This document shows, one piece after another, positions 47,672 through 59,663 of a stretch of DNA of 64,000 nt. Within the stretch, counting starts at the first letter, position 1. Every line of letters begins with the position of its first letter. Source of the stretch: Umbelopsis ramanniana AG (Eukaryota; Mucoromycota; Umbelopsidomycetes; Umbelopsidales; Umbelopsidaceae); assembly GCF_025399195.1 (NCBI RefSeq), contig NW_026252120.1, forward strand, positions 181,014 through 245,013, in the 5' to 3' direction. The notes under the pieces are model-generated. The model was not told where the DNA came from and ran no database searches. It was given only the letters and a program-made list of their open reading frames with translations. The position numbers were made by a program, and so were the translations under genes.

Positions 47672-48632
47672 TCATATCGAAGTGGCTCGGCATGTAGAGC
47701 TCGAATCAATCGAACCTTTAGGTTTCCATTGCGGAGGATCATGGCGTAATCGATGGACTCGCATATGTCTCCTTAGATTACTGCAAACACTGAAGCGCCT
47801 ACCGCATGAAGGTTCTGGGCATGCATAGGGTTTTTCACCAGTATGAGAGTAGGAATGGACCCGTAATGATGACGGCCTGGCGAACGTCTTGTTACAATCC
47901 GGACAAATGTACCGATGGACCCCGCTGGCTTGCTGTGAACTAGCTTGAGAGTTCTTGGTGCCAAATACAATAATGCCATTCTCATGAGGTGGCGAGGGAG
48001 TGCTGTCCGATACGTGGTCGTCCTCTAGACGAGGGTTTTTAAATGCAGATGTTTGTACAATTACAGGACGGGCAACTTCTTCGGATGAGGATGCCGACTG
48101 TCTATCGCCAGCAGATTGACGACGATGATATGCATTTAAATCCTGAAGCTGGGATGCTTCAGACATCGATCGACAATGCCTTTGCGTGGCGGAGTGAGGC
48201 TGCTGATCGGCTACTGTTGATCCCCACATGTTTTGCTGTAGTGCATTGGTAGATGGGTCACTGATATCGCTGCTGGGCGGAGACCAGGAAGCTGCCGGAG
48301 AGGATGTTGGTGTGCTGGAGGGTGATCTATGTATTTCTAACGTAGGGGACGGCCGCGGTGGGGGTACATGACTATCTTTCACAGGTTTATAGAATGCAGC
48401 GGAATTCAACGACATATCATGATCGGATAGTGGCTCATAATCGGTTACGACGTGTTGGTGAAGAGCAGCTAGTAATGCGAACTCATGTTAAAGAACTGGT
48501 GTGACACAAAGGGCTATGTGCATAAAAGGCGGCAGCGGGTATGTTATTCTTACCTGACCAGGGATGGACATCGTCTTCTTCTCGAAGTAAGAGATGCTTG
48601 ATGGACGGTAGAAATTGTCTATCGGCAGGCAT
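47672..48632 (-). CDS. C2H2 zinc-finger transcription factor (two C-terminal fingers)
   Basis: Two exons (48632-48554, 48468-47672) encode about 291 residues. The N-terminus MPADRQFLPSIKHLLLREED is a short hydrophobic/acidic motif that may be an activation or partner-binding element. A long Ser/Pro-rich region follows (PPPRPSPTLEIHRSPSS). Two tandem C2H2 fingers lie near the C-terminus: YICPDCNKTFARPSSLRVHS and YACPEPSCGRRFSVCSNLRR, joined by a canonical HTGEKP linker. Two fingers with a HTGEKPYxCP linker at the C-terminus is a common layout of fungal developmental and stress regulators. The DNA target is not known. Confidence 0.85.
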
Positions 48633-49441
48633 ATCGAAGGTGAAAAGAAGTGGCAAATTTTAACACAGGGAGAAGCGAAAGAAAAAAAATAATAATAATT
48701 GAAACTTCAGGCAAAAAGAAGAAGAAGAAAAGAAACCCGTTTTATTTAAATGGGAGAGAGACGAGCACGAGTGCAGGCTGGCGATCATGCGTCGGTCGAT
48801 CATCAAGCTGAGGAGGAAAGCCTTTTGTGAGGCGTACAACTCATGAGGTTTGGTCATGGGATAGCATAGCTTGAAAGATCTAAGCACAATCATCTCTAAT
48901 CTCTCAAGGATCTCTCCTTGGCTTCTTTACCTCACCACTTGTATTAAGAACCACAAAGTGCTCGATTTTCCTTCCTGGAAACACCTGCTCGAGGATAATA
49001 GAGGCGGCGGGGATAAGAGGGTGGTTAGCACATTGGCGGCCATGCAACAAGGATTGTTTGCCCTCCTGACTCGCTCAGCGCTCTGAAGATCTGAGCGCAT
49101 CAGTTCCGCACCGGTGCAAGTACCGATCATGGGGTATTCGGAGACTGCTCCAGTTGAGTTAGCCCGAGCCAAAAGGTATGGTTGTACTCATGACTCTCGG
49201 ATCTTCTTATCCCACTTTGCTTTTTTTTTTGTTTTTCTTCTCTCCCCCAAAAATTGTTTTCCAGGTCATCATTTTTTTTCTTTCAAAAGGGAATTTTTTC
49301 CTAAAAGTTGAATTTCATTCATCTAAATATCACGTCATTCAAGATATGCCCAACTTTGCGCCGTTTGAATGCTTTACCTTTGCATGTGATGGCTGACTGT
49401 TCAGTTGGGGATAATATTGTATTTACCTCTTTATTCAATGA
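48633..49441. other. Divergent intergenic region between C2H2 factor and C2-lipase gene
   Basis: About 800 bases with pyrimidine-rich and poly-T tracts near 49215-49300. Open frames here are short and Phe/Lys-rich. It presumably carries both promoters and 5' UTRs. Confidence 0.45.
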
Positions 49442-52400
49442 ATGGACGAATCACCTCAGACATCATTGCACCGTCCACCATCGGTTTTAACTACAGATTC
49501 TGAGCCATCTTCTCTCCCAGTGAAACGGCTTCTCAGGCACTCTGATATGGATAACCTTGAGACACTGCAAAATCGATACGCACGAACTCGCCCAGACCAG
49601 ACAAATACAATTATGGATAATTTCATGTCCGTCAATACCACTCGTACATCTCGAGACCTGCCATCATTAACTGAACAAGAGCCACAATCCCCCCGTCGGA
49701 GCTTCACCTCATCATCGAAGAAATGGCCACTTCAGGACGGTCGCCTTCAAGTATGGGAAACCCCTTAATGCAATTAATGTCGAAAGTCGCGTTTTACTAA
49801 GTATTATATCACCAGATTACCGTCATGACAATCCAATTGAATGTACCGGTACAAAGGCCTTATATCAAGCTAACACTTGGAGGTAAGATCCCATTTTGTT
49901 TTGAGCCTAGCTGCATGAAATTAGACCCTCTGACTACAAGGACTGACATATCATGGGGTCCAAACAGACCAGTCATTCACTACATCAGTCAGTGAATTTC
50001 ATGAAGGCAGATGGTATGAAGGGTTCGAATTTAAGGTAAGGAGACATAAATACCAGCTTAGGCAGGTCCATCAAAACACGCATTGACTTGTATTGTGAAG
50101 GTGTCCTACCATGCCCAATTGTTCGACACCATCCATATGGACCTATTTGACTCGTACAGCTTTTTTGCCGACCGTCATGTTGGGAGAGCAGAAATACGTT
50201 TGCGACATTTGGATGGATTACCAGAAGTGTTCACCAGCTACTATGAGATATGGGATAAGAAGCTAACCACGGCATCTAGCTCAGCTGTTGGAAGGCGAAA
50301 GACATTATCAGCCAATATCGGTGCTATACAAAGCCGTATCTATTACCGATACAAAAAGGACGAACTAATCAATCAGCCAGAAAAAATACCAGAGCTGCAG
50401 CCTCCAGGTTTCTATGTGACAACCAGCCAGTCACTGATAACCGAGGAACAGATTGCCAACGAATTCGAGCGACACTTGAAATTTCAACGCGAGAGAAATA
50501 AGGCTGGTATCACCTTCAGAAAATACGAAGAAGGAAACGAATACGGTGAAAATAATCTTGACAACTATGAGGAATTCGATGACTTTGATGACGAAGGAGA
50601 AGAAGACGAAGAGGCTGGCTTGTCACGACCGTTATCATCCAAACCAGAAAAAAAGCCTTCAGAAGCGACGTTGACAGAGAGTGTCGCAGAGAAGTCGACT
50701 AAAAGTACATGGTCGAGTTACTTTGGATTTGGAAATGGCAAGAAAACGGATCCATCCGCAGCATCTTCGACGAGAACATCATCATCAGCCACGCTACAAG
50801 AATCACGAAGTGTAAACGCCTTTGGGGGGATTGTAGATGATGACGATACCCTCAAGTCCTATCCACTTCTGGACACATTGGGGGCATGGACAACGACCAA
50901 AGAAACAAATCAAGTTCTCAGATCGATCGGGAAACTACTCGCGGCATTTGTAAGTCTAGTGGATCTCCACTTCATTTCTCGCATTTATGGCATCCCCGGA
51001 GCCTAAAAGATATGCCATTTTCAAATTTTAGGGTCAAGGATTTGAACTTTCAAATTTACAAGTCTTAGTTGGATTCACCGTCCTGGAAAAGTTTTATACC
51101 GACCTCCCAAAGTAAGAAATTCATCAAATGTCAAAACTGTATGAGGTCGTACATTTTTGTCTAATCCATCGGGATATTATGATCAGAAATAGAACCTGGG
51201 ATCTTGTCACGGATCTTGGCGAAATTGAGCCTGCTGCTCACTTTTGGAAGTTTTCTATAGCTGCATGTAAGTTTGTTCAGTCGTGGGGGGGAGAGAAGGA
51301 CGGAACAGAATAGAAGAAAAAGGGGCCCAATGTCAGATGACTTATGTCACTAGCGTCACTGTTTACAAACAAACAACATCCTAATATATGGTACGGTTAC
51401 AGATGGTTGGAAGGGCCTCACGTTCATAGGCAAGAGTAATGGCATATTGACCAACGCCACTCGTAAACACTCTGATGCCCTTAGCGTCATCGAGTATTTA
51501 TCACTTCCAAAAGAAGATTTGTTAGCATATGAGTTCAGAACTGGCGAAGTGTTCCGTCCTTCATACTTTATTGCGCGTGACCGTGCGACGAATTCGATTG
51601 TTTTAAGCATAAGAGGTACCATGGTAAGGGCGATGACACCGATATGCTATACATGGCAAACGGCTGCTGACGTTTTATTGACACTTTGACTACATAGAGC
51701 GCATTTGACACCCTCACTGACCTTGTTTGTGAATATGAGCAATGGAAAGGCGGCTTAGTACATCGAGGCATGAAGGTATGGAGGTAACTTAGCCCTTTCA
51801 AGCCAAAAGATCCATATGATAACCAAAATCTTTGCTTTGTATTTTTCCCTTGGTTTTCCCTTATCACCTTGCACATCTTTTTTCTTACTTTAGTCATCCG
51901 CCTTGTGGTTTTTCCGCAACGTGGCACCTCAACTGATTGCTTACACAAACCAGCATGCTACGTCCGCCCTGTACATTGTGGGACATAGCTTAGGATCCTC
52001 GACAGCTGCTATTCTAACGATCATGCTTCTCGATTACATTGACGAGTTCCGTAAATCTGCTGATCAAAATGACAAGCAAGATTTTCAGATCAAATGCTTC
52101 GGATTTGCTCCTGCATGTGGCCTTAGCTTAGATCTAAGCCAACGATACAAGGACCATATTCAATCATACGTGTTTGGAGATGACGTGGTCAGCAAGATGA
52201 GCTATGGGTCTATGATGGATGTCAAAGAACTTGTCATCGCAAGCTCGGAAGCGGCACAGGGCCTTAGTTATAGTAAGGTCTTTCTAAGCACCCAGCTTGA
52301 AGGTCCAAAATGGAAGACCATATTTGACGCTGTCGCAGACTGTCGAACGAAATGTTTGGAGTCACTTGCAAATCCTAGAGTATGTCAAATTTTAGGCAAT

Positions 52401-52811
52401 ATGACCACTCCCACATGTCTTTTTATTGATCCCTCCTTTTTTTTTGTGGAACAGTTGTATGTAGCTGGAACGGTATATCAATTTTGGCTCGATCCAACGC
52501 CTAGTAATCCTACCCGAATGGTCATAGAGCGGACGAATGCAAAACAGGTTTCGCAAGAAGTGGTGGTCAAGCGCAGTATATTCCTGGACCATTTACCTAC
52601 CAACTTTGATGTAGCGTTTACAAGAGCCCGGGAAGCACTTATGATTCACGGTGGTCAACACCGAGTCAGCACGGACGCCAAGGAAGCTCCTGCAGGTATA
52701 CTTGACAAGTCCATGGCAGAACGCAGTGGCCGCATCTCCTTAGATAAAGATCTCAAACAAGTTGCACAAGAACAAAAAATTGAAGAGCTGCAGAACTCGG
52801 ATGTTGCATAA
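49442..52811 (+). CDS. C2-domain class-3 lipase (sn1-diacylglycerol-lipase-like)
   Basis: A multi-exon gene starting MDESPQTSLHRPPSVLTTDS. After a Ser-rich N-terminus comes a C2-like domain (IQLNVPVQRPYIKLTLG, then YHAQLFDTIHMDLFDSYSF and HVGRAEIRLRHL). An acidic linker (NYEEFDDFDDEGEEDEEAG) follows, then the class-3 lipase fold: SIVLSIRGTMS, GLVHRGMKSSALWF and the nucleophile elbow LYIVGHSLGSSTAAIL. Candidate Asp is in YVFGDDVVSKMS and candidate His in IFLDHLPTNF. Class-3 lipases with this layout act on diacylglycerol or phospholipids at membranes, and C2 would give lipid binding. A 66-nt intron (about 52381-52455) is divisible by three and in frame, so retaining it adds 22 residues without a stop. 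Substrate is inferred. Confidence 0.87.
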
Positions 52812-53129
52812 AGACAATACGAAAGTCGCTCTTCAATATGTACAAAAGATTGGCACAGGCTGGGGACTTGCTGCGAATAGATTTAGATTACTCAACTGTA
52901 AATACTATTTTAACCCAAAAGAACACGCATAATATTAGATGAATCAGCTTCTAAGTAAACTTAAATGGAAGCTTTGCTTTAAAGTAGCTGTTTCAGACGT
53001 TGTTCAATCTTTGTGGGCATTTGACTTTTATCCAAGCGCATAATAATGTGGAGTGATTGTGGGCGGGGCTTGTAATTCTTTTTGCCACGCGAAAGAGACA
53101 ATACCCAGTTGTGCCTTCTCCACACACAA
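52812..53129. other. Intergenic region upstream of the Rab escort protein gene
   Basis: 318 bases between two plus-strand genes. No coding exon seen; the promoter is expected here. Confidence 0.45.
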
Positions 53130-55560
53130 ATGAACTTAGACCAAACCGAATTCGATTATATTATCCTGGGTACTGGACTTACGGAGTCCATACTTGCAGC
53201 GTAAGCATTGCTCGTAGTATGGTGCATCGACCTTGACTGCAGGAGCTAATCGTTGTACTGTTAGAGCCATTGCAAAGACTGGAAAGTCAGTTCTTCATGT
53301 TGATGACGCTGATTACTATGGAGGCAAATGGGCTGCCCATTCGTTTGGCGATCTTCTTAAATGGATAAGAACACAGAGATTGGGTAGGTATATTTTCAGG
53401 TCAACAGATATTATTGGAATACTACGCTTACACTTGTATTAGATGGTGATATCGCCAACAAAGAGACAAACGACGCTCCTCCTTCATTAAATGGTAAATA
53501 CCCTTACTCAATAGATAGCTCGATGATCCTTAAACGCTAACGTAATTGAATAGGTTTAAGCATAGATGGAAAGCATGCGGTCAATGTGAATGCCCTGAAA
53601 GCTCGCAACGAAAGCATTCGACATGTGTCCTTTTTTTGCTACCCGACGGAATCCGATAACATAACCGAAGATGACAAATCCACGCTTTATTCAGACACCA
53701 ACATACTGCTGGATATGAATCGAGAAAGTCCTCTTGATTATGCCCGTGATACCATTGTTAAAGCCCTGAGCGATCGGTTCACCAATCCTAGCAAGATCAC
53801 TAAGGAAGCGATCGAATTTGAGGTGGATCAACTTGTCCTCGGCTTTCCTCCCACTTCATCTTTCTCTCTAGATATCAAGGACTCCATTGGCCGAGTTCAA
53901 ACCTTGAAAGAAGCTCTGGATGCATCTCGACATTACAACTTTGACCTTTCACCAAAGTTACTGTCGTGTCGTGGAGAAATGGTCGAAGTTTTAATCAAGA
54001 GTGGAATTGGTCGGTATCTCGAATTCAAGGGCTTGGAAGAGAGCTATGTATTTGAAGCTGAATCACAGACATTTGACAAGGTAACGTTTTTTATTAAAGG
54101 TTTTCCCGCAGTATGATTATGCTAAGATTGATACCTTGTCATTTTAAAGGTCCCTATTTCTAAGGAAGATGTTTTTTCAACGGATACTATCGCGCTGATT
54201 GATAAACGAAAATTGATGCGGTTTTTGACGCTTGCTATGAGTGACGAGATCGATCCATCTATTCTTGAAAGTGAGTAGTTACTTTTCTCGAAGAGTCGAT
54301 ATGCTACCAAGTGAACCGAACTCTAACCAAGTGGTTTGCTTATCCACTAGCCTATGGCAACCAGCCTTTTAAGACCATGTTGGAAGAAAAATTCAAGATA
54401 AATGGAAAACTTCAAATGGCAATTATATACGCAATTGCTCTTGTTCATGACGATGCAGAAAAAGGTATGTTTGGCGAATATAATGGCTAAAATGCGAAAT
54501 TGATAACCAGGGTTAACCATTCTCTTATAGTGTCAGCAAGCGAGGGATTAGAAAAAACGAGGGCATATCTCAAGTCTCTGGGTCGATTTGGTCGTTGTGC
54601 GTTTTTGAGACCATTATATGGTGGAGCTAGCGAAGTCGCACAGGCTTTCTGTAGGGCATGTGCTGTTCATGGAGGGATATACATGCTGAATCAACCTGTA
54701 GATAAATTTTTGCTGAATGAGGATCGATCACAGGCATCAGGCATCGTCACTCGCGACGGTCAACAATTCACCAGTAAATGGATCATCGGTAGTATGGAGT
54801 ATATGAACGAAGAGTGGATTTCTAAGCAAGCTGAAGAGGAAAGGTAAGTTGACGCCAAGTACTACGAGCATGGCTTGGCTCCACCAAATAATTTGTTTCA
54901 ATCCTATCAATAGTACGCGGTGGACTTCCAGAGCGATATTGATAACCAATGAGCCACCCATTATATCAGAGGGCTCGGAAAAAGAAAACATCAGATTTTC
55001 GGTATTCCCACCCAGTGAACAAGATGACATTGCGAAGCCAATATTTGCCCTTCAACTGAGTATCGAAAGCATGAGCTGTCCACGCAACAAGTGTAAGTGT
55101 AGCAATAGATGTGATATGCATATACTCAAGGTGGTTTACTAACTGTCAATTGACCGTGCGCTTTAGACATGACCTACTTATCAGTCATTAGTGATGAACC
55201 AGAACGAGATGCTAAATCCGAACTAGAGAAAGCAGTGGAGAAGCTGATCAAAAATTCCGAACGTAAGTGGCATCGCTTTCAACTAGGATATGATTGAAAA
55301 ACCAATTCATTGACCTCTCATTTTTAAACTACATAGATATCCAGCCATTATTCTTGCTATACTATAAACAACGCTCACAAGAATCGAGCCTAATTGCAAC
55401 TGATAGCATCCCCAAGAATATCATTGCTTGTAGCGATCCTGATGAGCTGCTAGACCTGGATGAGCCGCTATCTGAAGCGCAAAAGGTATTCATACGCTGT
55501 TGTGGAGAAGACGAAGAGTTTTTGCCCGCTCCGGAAGTAGACCCAGATCTGGAAGAGTAA
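53130..55560 (+). CDS. MRS6: Rab escort protein (REP/Mrs6; GDI superfamily)
   Basis: About ten exons encode roughly 600 residues. The first exon (53130-53200) gives MNLDQTEFDYIILGTGLTES, the dinucleotide-fold-derived start of REP/GDI. Exon 2 resumes at 53265 (AAIAKTGKSVLHVDDADYYG), skipping an open stretch that would not match the family. Further matches: LLSCRGEMVEVLIKSGIGRY, DKRKLMRFLTLAM, YLKSLGRFGRCAFLRPLYGG, and SEVAQAFCRACAVHGGIYML. REP presents newly made Rab GTPases to geranylgeranyl transferase II and delivers them to membranes. An insertion between conserved blocks (NALKARNESIRHVSFF to FTNPSKITKEAIEF) distinguishes it from the shorter Rab GDI (about 450 residues). The acidic C-terminus ends PEVDPDLEE. 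Confidence 0.9.
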
Positions 55561-55718
55561 AACGACAATATATCTTTAAACTTAACGTAAAGCTCAATTT
55601 AATAAAAGCCTGACTTTGTGAAAAATTTCGCCAAGACGCCTTGTCAATTGTATAAAAGAGGACTCGACTAATTTTTGGAAATAGTGGTTTTCACATTCTT
55701 GGCACATCTCTCTTAACA

Positions 55719-56620
55719 ATGGGTAACCAACCATCAGCGATACAATTTCAACCTGCAATAGATTCCCGCAACGAACAATTGGAGGCAGCCAACCATTCTA
55801 GATACCTCGCGGCTGAGGAAGCAAAGTTTATTCGTGAGAGCGAAGAAGAAGCAGAGTCGGCCCGTGCTAGCGGGCATACGGCAGCTGGTACGCACTGAAC
55901 ACATTTTTCAGCCTCAATGTAATTTGTATCAGATATTCACAACCCCCATTTCACACTAGCTGAAGATCTGGAAAAACAGGCAGATATCCATCGTGTCCGA
56001 ATGCATGAACACAACCAAGCGGCTGCCAAGGCCGTCTTCTTCGCCAATAACCCCTCTAGAGACAGTCATGTATTACTACTCCATGGTTTATCCACAAACG
56101 AAGCTATACCCCTCGTCCGAAATCACATTGCTCGGCTATACAACATTGATTCTATAAAACATATCGTTATCTTGACAGGACTTGAACGGATATCACAAGA
56201 CATTATCCAAAGCTTCTGGCCGGCCGCAGAACGAGCTATGCGGGAATTCGATGTCGATATACAATGCAACAAGCCAAGTGACGGTGTTGTTTATATCAAA
56301 TTTGGAGACTCTACTGGAGGAGACCCGTCGGATAGTCTTCTTGGCGAAGACTTTTTACAAACTGATATTCCTGTAAGTTTAACATTGATAGAATTGTACT
56401 CCAGCTTCTGACGATTGTGATGATTTAATCTTGCTGATTTAAGGATAGACGTAAGCAAAGTCCATTGGAACAGGCAACATCGTTCCTGAATTCCAAGTCG
56501 GCTGAGGAGTTGGTGAACAAGTGGGGAGGCGTGGCTCTAGGAGCCGCCACTTTGATAGGCTCGGCAGCTGCGGCGACCATTATATACAACAGAAAACGGG
56601 CAGAACAGAAGCGTTCATAA
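55719..56620 (+). CDS. DUF1771-Smr domain protein with myristoylation motif and C-terminal membrane segment
   Basis: Three phase-consistent exons (55719-55887, 55960-56372, 56444-56620) encode 252 residues. The start MGNQPSAI has Gly2 and Ser6, a good N-myristoylation signal. A DUF1771 helical region follows (SRYLAAEEAKFIRESEEEAE to HNQAAAKAVFFANN). An Smr-like domain then has VLLLHGLSTNEAIPLVRNHI, the HGL form of the D/HxHGL motif, and later VVYIKFGD. Smr domains bind and nick RNA or DNA. The last exon adds WGGVALGAATLIGSAAAATI followed by a basic tail (NRKRAEQKRS), a probable membrane-spanning helix. I know of no characterised Smr protein anchored at both ends; function is unknown. Confidence 0.85.
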
Positions 56621-56828
56621 ATGAAATAAAAAAGGCCATCCCCCAAATTGTTATTACCATGTAATGAAGCCTAGAGTTATGAAGTCAAGTTGTGCATTTC
56701 TTTTCTTGTAGCTCTGGCATCAGTACGGTTCAAAAGTTTGCATTGTGACAGAGTGGAAGTGTATCGTGGAAATTTTGCAGCTTTTAATTGTTCAGACATT
56801 ATTTTTTTTTGGGTTCATTCGACAAGCA

Positions 56829-59122
56829 ATGAATGTCAACACCGTTGGCAATCAGTTTTGTAGGCGGCTGAAGCCCACCCTTTCTGCGAGAATACGGACC
56901 CTTTCTACCATAGCCGAGGTAAGTTCCTCACTATTTCGACCATTTCACTGCCCTCTCATATACTGACTTACTCTCCTTAGCTCAATAAACTTCGCAACAC
57001 GCATCAAGCAGACGCGAATGATGTCCTGAAGGAATGCTGGGGAAATATCAAAGACCGAGGAAAGGCTATTAATGCATATATCAGTGTTGAAGACAAGGAT
57101 TATCTCCAACAACAAGCAAGTGAAGCGCAGACGCGATGGTTTAAAGGTATGTTTAGACCGTGGTGCTTGTTCATGCAGTCCATTTTAAAAAATTCCGTCG
57201 ATGTCTCCACTGAACATCCTATCACTCTAGGACAAGCCAAAAGTGTTGTAGATGGTGTACCAATAGCGATTAAAGACAATATATGTACAGAACGTATGAC
57301 GACGACGTGTGGGTCGAAAATGCTGGAAGGTAAGCCTACCTCTATTGGATTCATGCAAAATTTTCACTGTCGTATGAAAACCTAACGAGAAGGTTAGATT
57401 TTGAGTCTCCATACGATGCCACCGTTGTGAAATTATTACGTGACGCTGGTGCCCTAATTGTTGCAAAATGCAACCTGGATCAGTTTGGAATGGGGTAAGC
57501 TCTCACCTTCATGAAAGAACCAACACTGGACCTCCAAAGTTAGCTTAACAGATATGATTACCGAACAGATCACACAATGTACATAGTCATTTCGGCCATG
57601 TTAATAACCCCAAAAACACGGATGGACATTTTCACTTTTCCTTGGAGTCACTTCCTTCCCATCAACGATCAGCGGGTGGAAGTTCTGGTGGAAGTGCAGC
57701 AGCAGTCGCGGCAGATTTATGCTTTGCGTAAGTGGAGGGTGGGGAGTGTTGAAACCTGAAGTCTGCATTGGTTTCTAATTCACAACTGTCCATCATTTGT
57801 GTATAGTGCTTTGGGATCAGATACTGGTGGCTCTGTTCGGCTGCCTGCGTCATACTGTGGAATCGTAGGATTTAAGCCTTCTTACGGTCGCATTTCAAGA
57901 AGGGGCCTCATAGCGTACGCCAACTCTCTTGACACAGTCGGTATATTGGCCAAGGATACTCACGATGCCGAACTGATTTACGGTACCGGCCTTTGCATTG
58001 CGGGTTTGTGTAGAAAAAGGCATTAACGAATTGTTTCGTCACCAGATTTACTGTCAAAGTACGATAAACAAGACCCAACATCTATGTTACCATCTATGAG
58101 AGAAAGAATTCAGCAAGAGTATGCTGACTGTTACGATACTATGGACCCTGATAGTTTGAAAGGCGTGCGAATCGGTGTTCCTCAGGTAAGCATTAAGTGT
58201 ATCATTTTGTGAAAGATGTATGGTTATATGTGGTAGCTAAGCATAAGCCAAACCATAGGAATACAGAGTAAAGGAGTTGGACGAGTCTATCATGGAGATA
58301 TGGCGCATGGGAATTCAGAAATTACAAAAGTTGGGAGCTACCATTGTCCCTATCTCATTACCAAATACTCAGTATGCACTACCAGCCTATTACATTCTGG
58401 CTTTGGCTGAAGCTAGCTCCAATATGGCACGATACGATGGAATGAGATACGGTCAGTTGATAATCGAGTTCAATAGCATTGTTGATAGGGCTTGACTATA
58501 ACACTTTCTGGTTTTCAAGGTCACACCGCTGAGACGACAACATCAGATTTATTGTATGCTGATGCCAGAACTGAGGGACTTGGAGCAGAAGTAAAACGCC
58601 GTATTATGATGGGCACGTTTGCGCTGTCAGCAGGGTATAGATCATTTCCGCATTCAAGGATTGGATGAGGTATTCACACTACCACCATAACTAAACAGAT
58701 TTGACCTTTGCAGACACTACGAAGATCACTTTTTGCCAGCCCAGAAAATCCGACGACTTGTACAGACCGATTTCAACAATGTGTTTTGTATGCCCAACCC
58801 ATTATTAGACGATGCAGTGGCGGATCTCAGCAATACCAGCAAGGTGCATGCTATCATTACTCCTGGAGCCATTTCTACTGCGCCGTTGATCTCAAAATGT
58901 ATTCCTGAGGTGGATGACCCGACGCAACATACCAGCGTCAAATCTGTCGATGGGTTTATTGACGATGTTATGACTGTTCCTGCTAGCTTGGCTGGAATCC
59001 CTGCAATCACTGTTCCTGCTGGAAAATCGACTGTGGACGGATGGCCAGTTGGTCTTCAACTACTAGCTCAGTATGGCGACGAAAAGACCCTCCTACACGT
59101 TGCCAAGTTGTTTCAGTCATGA
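56829..59122 (+). CDS. HER2: Mitochondrial glutamyl-tRNA(Gln) amidotransferase subunit A
   Basis: A multi-exon gene of roughly 500 residues. The N-terminus [20 protein letters not shown] is Arg-rich and non-acidic, a good mitochondrial presequence. Amidase-signature elements are all present: [11 protein letters not shown] with catalytic Lys; [14 protein letters not shown] with cis-Ser; [20 protein letters not shown] with the nucleophilic Ser; and [19 protein letters not shown]. The C-terminal [16 protein letters not shown] and [15 protein letters not shown] are typical of GatA. In GatFAB/GatCAB complexes the subunit releases ammonia from glutamine to convert Glu-tRNA(Gln) to Gln-tRNA(Gln) in mitochondria. 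A poly-A run follows the stop at 59186-59199. It runs in the same direction as the Smr gene, 208 bases downstream. Confidence 0.93.
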
Positions 59123-59663
59123 TTGCCAAAGCGCTCAGGCCAAGTTTTTGTTTCATATTGATTATTTTTTAAAATAAATGGTTTAAAAAAAAAAAAAAAG
59201 ATTAGTCGATCCAAAGCAAGCCACCGCCAAATACCGGGCACGGAGGTTGATTGGAATTCCCATTGTGCTTCTGTTACGAAAGGCAACATCATCCCGCTCC
59301 ACGTTTCAGAGTTATTATCCACTATTGGACCACAATATGATAATGAGTTGTATAAATCATCTTATTGGACAACAATATACGTTTACAACTATCTATGAAT
59401 GCTGTCTTTTAGCTTCATCAATATCTACACAGCTTCAAACTCTTCTATCACATTTTACCATGTGCCTATTAACCTCAACGCATTCGAGTCCATCATGAAA
59501 GAACGGCCAGCCAATCATTGGGCGCACGTGTAGTGAGCCTAAATGGTGGGACTTAATTTGGACATCCGACTCCGCCTTTAAAATTTATGTGCCAACCCTT
59601 CAAGAACATAGTTGGCTCGTTCCATAATCGATCTCTTTCGTTCATTCCTTCTCTCCTTTCACA
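59123..59663. other. Intergenic region between GatA and GNAT genes
   Basis: 540 bases. A TATA-like tttaaaattt lies at about 59578-59587, some 80 bases upstream of the GNAT start, followed by a CT-rich run just before the ATG. No gene seen. Confidence 0.5.
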
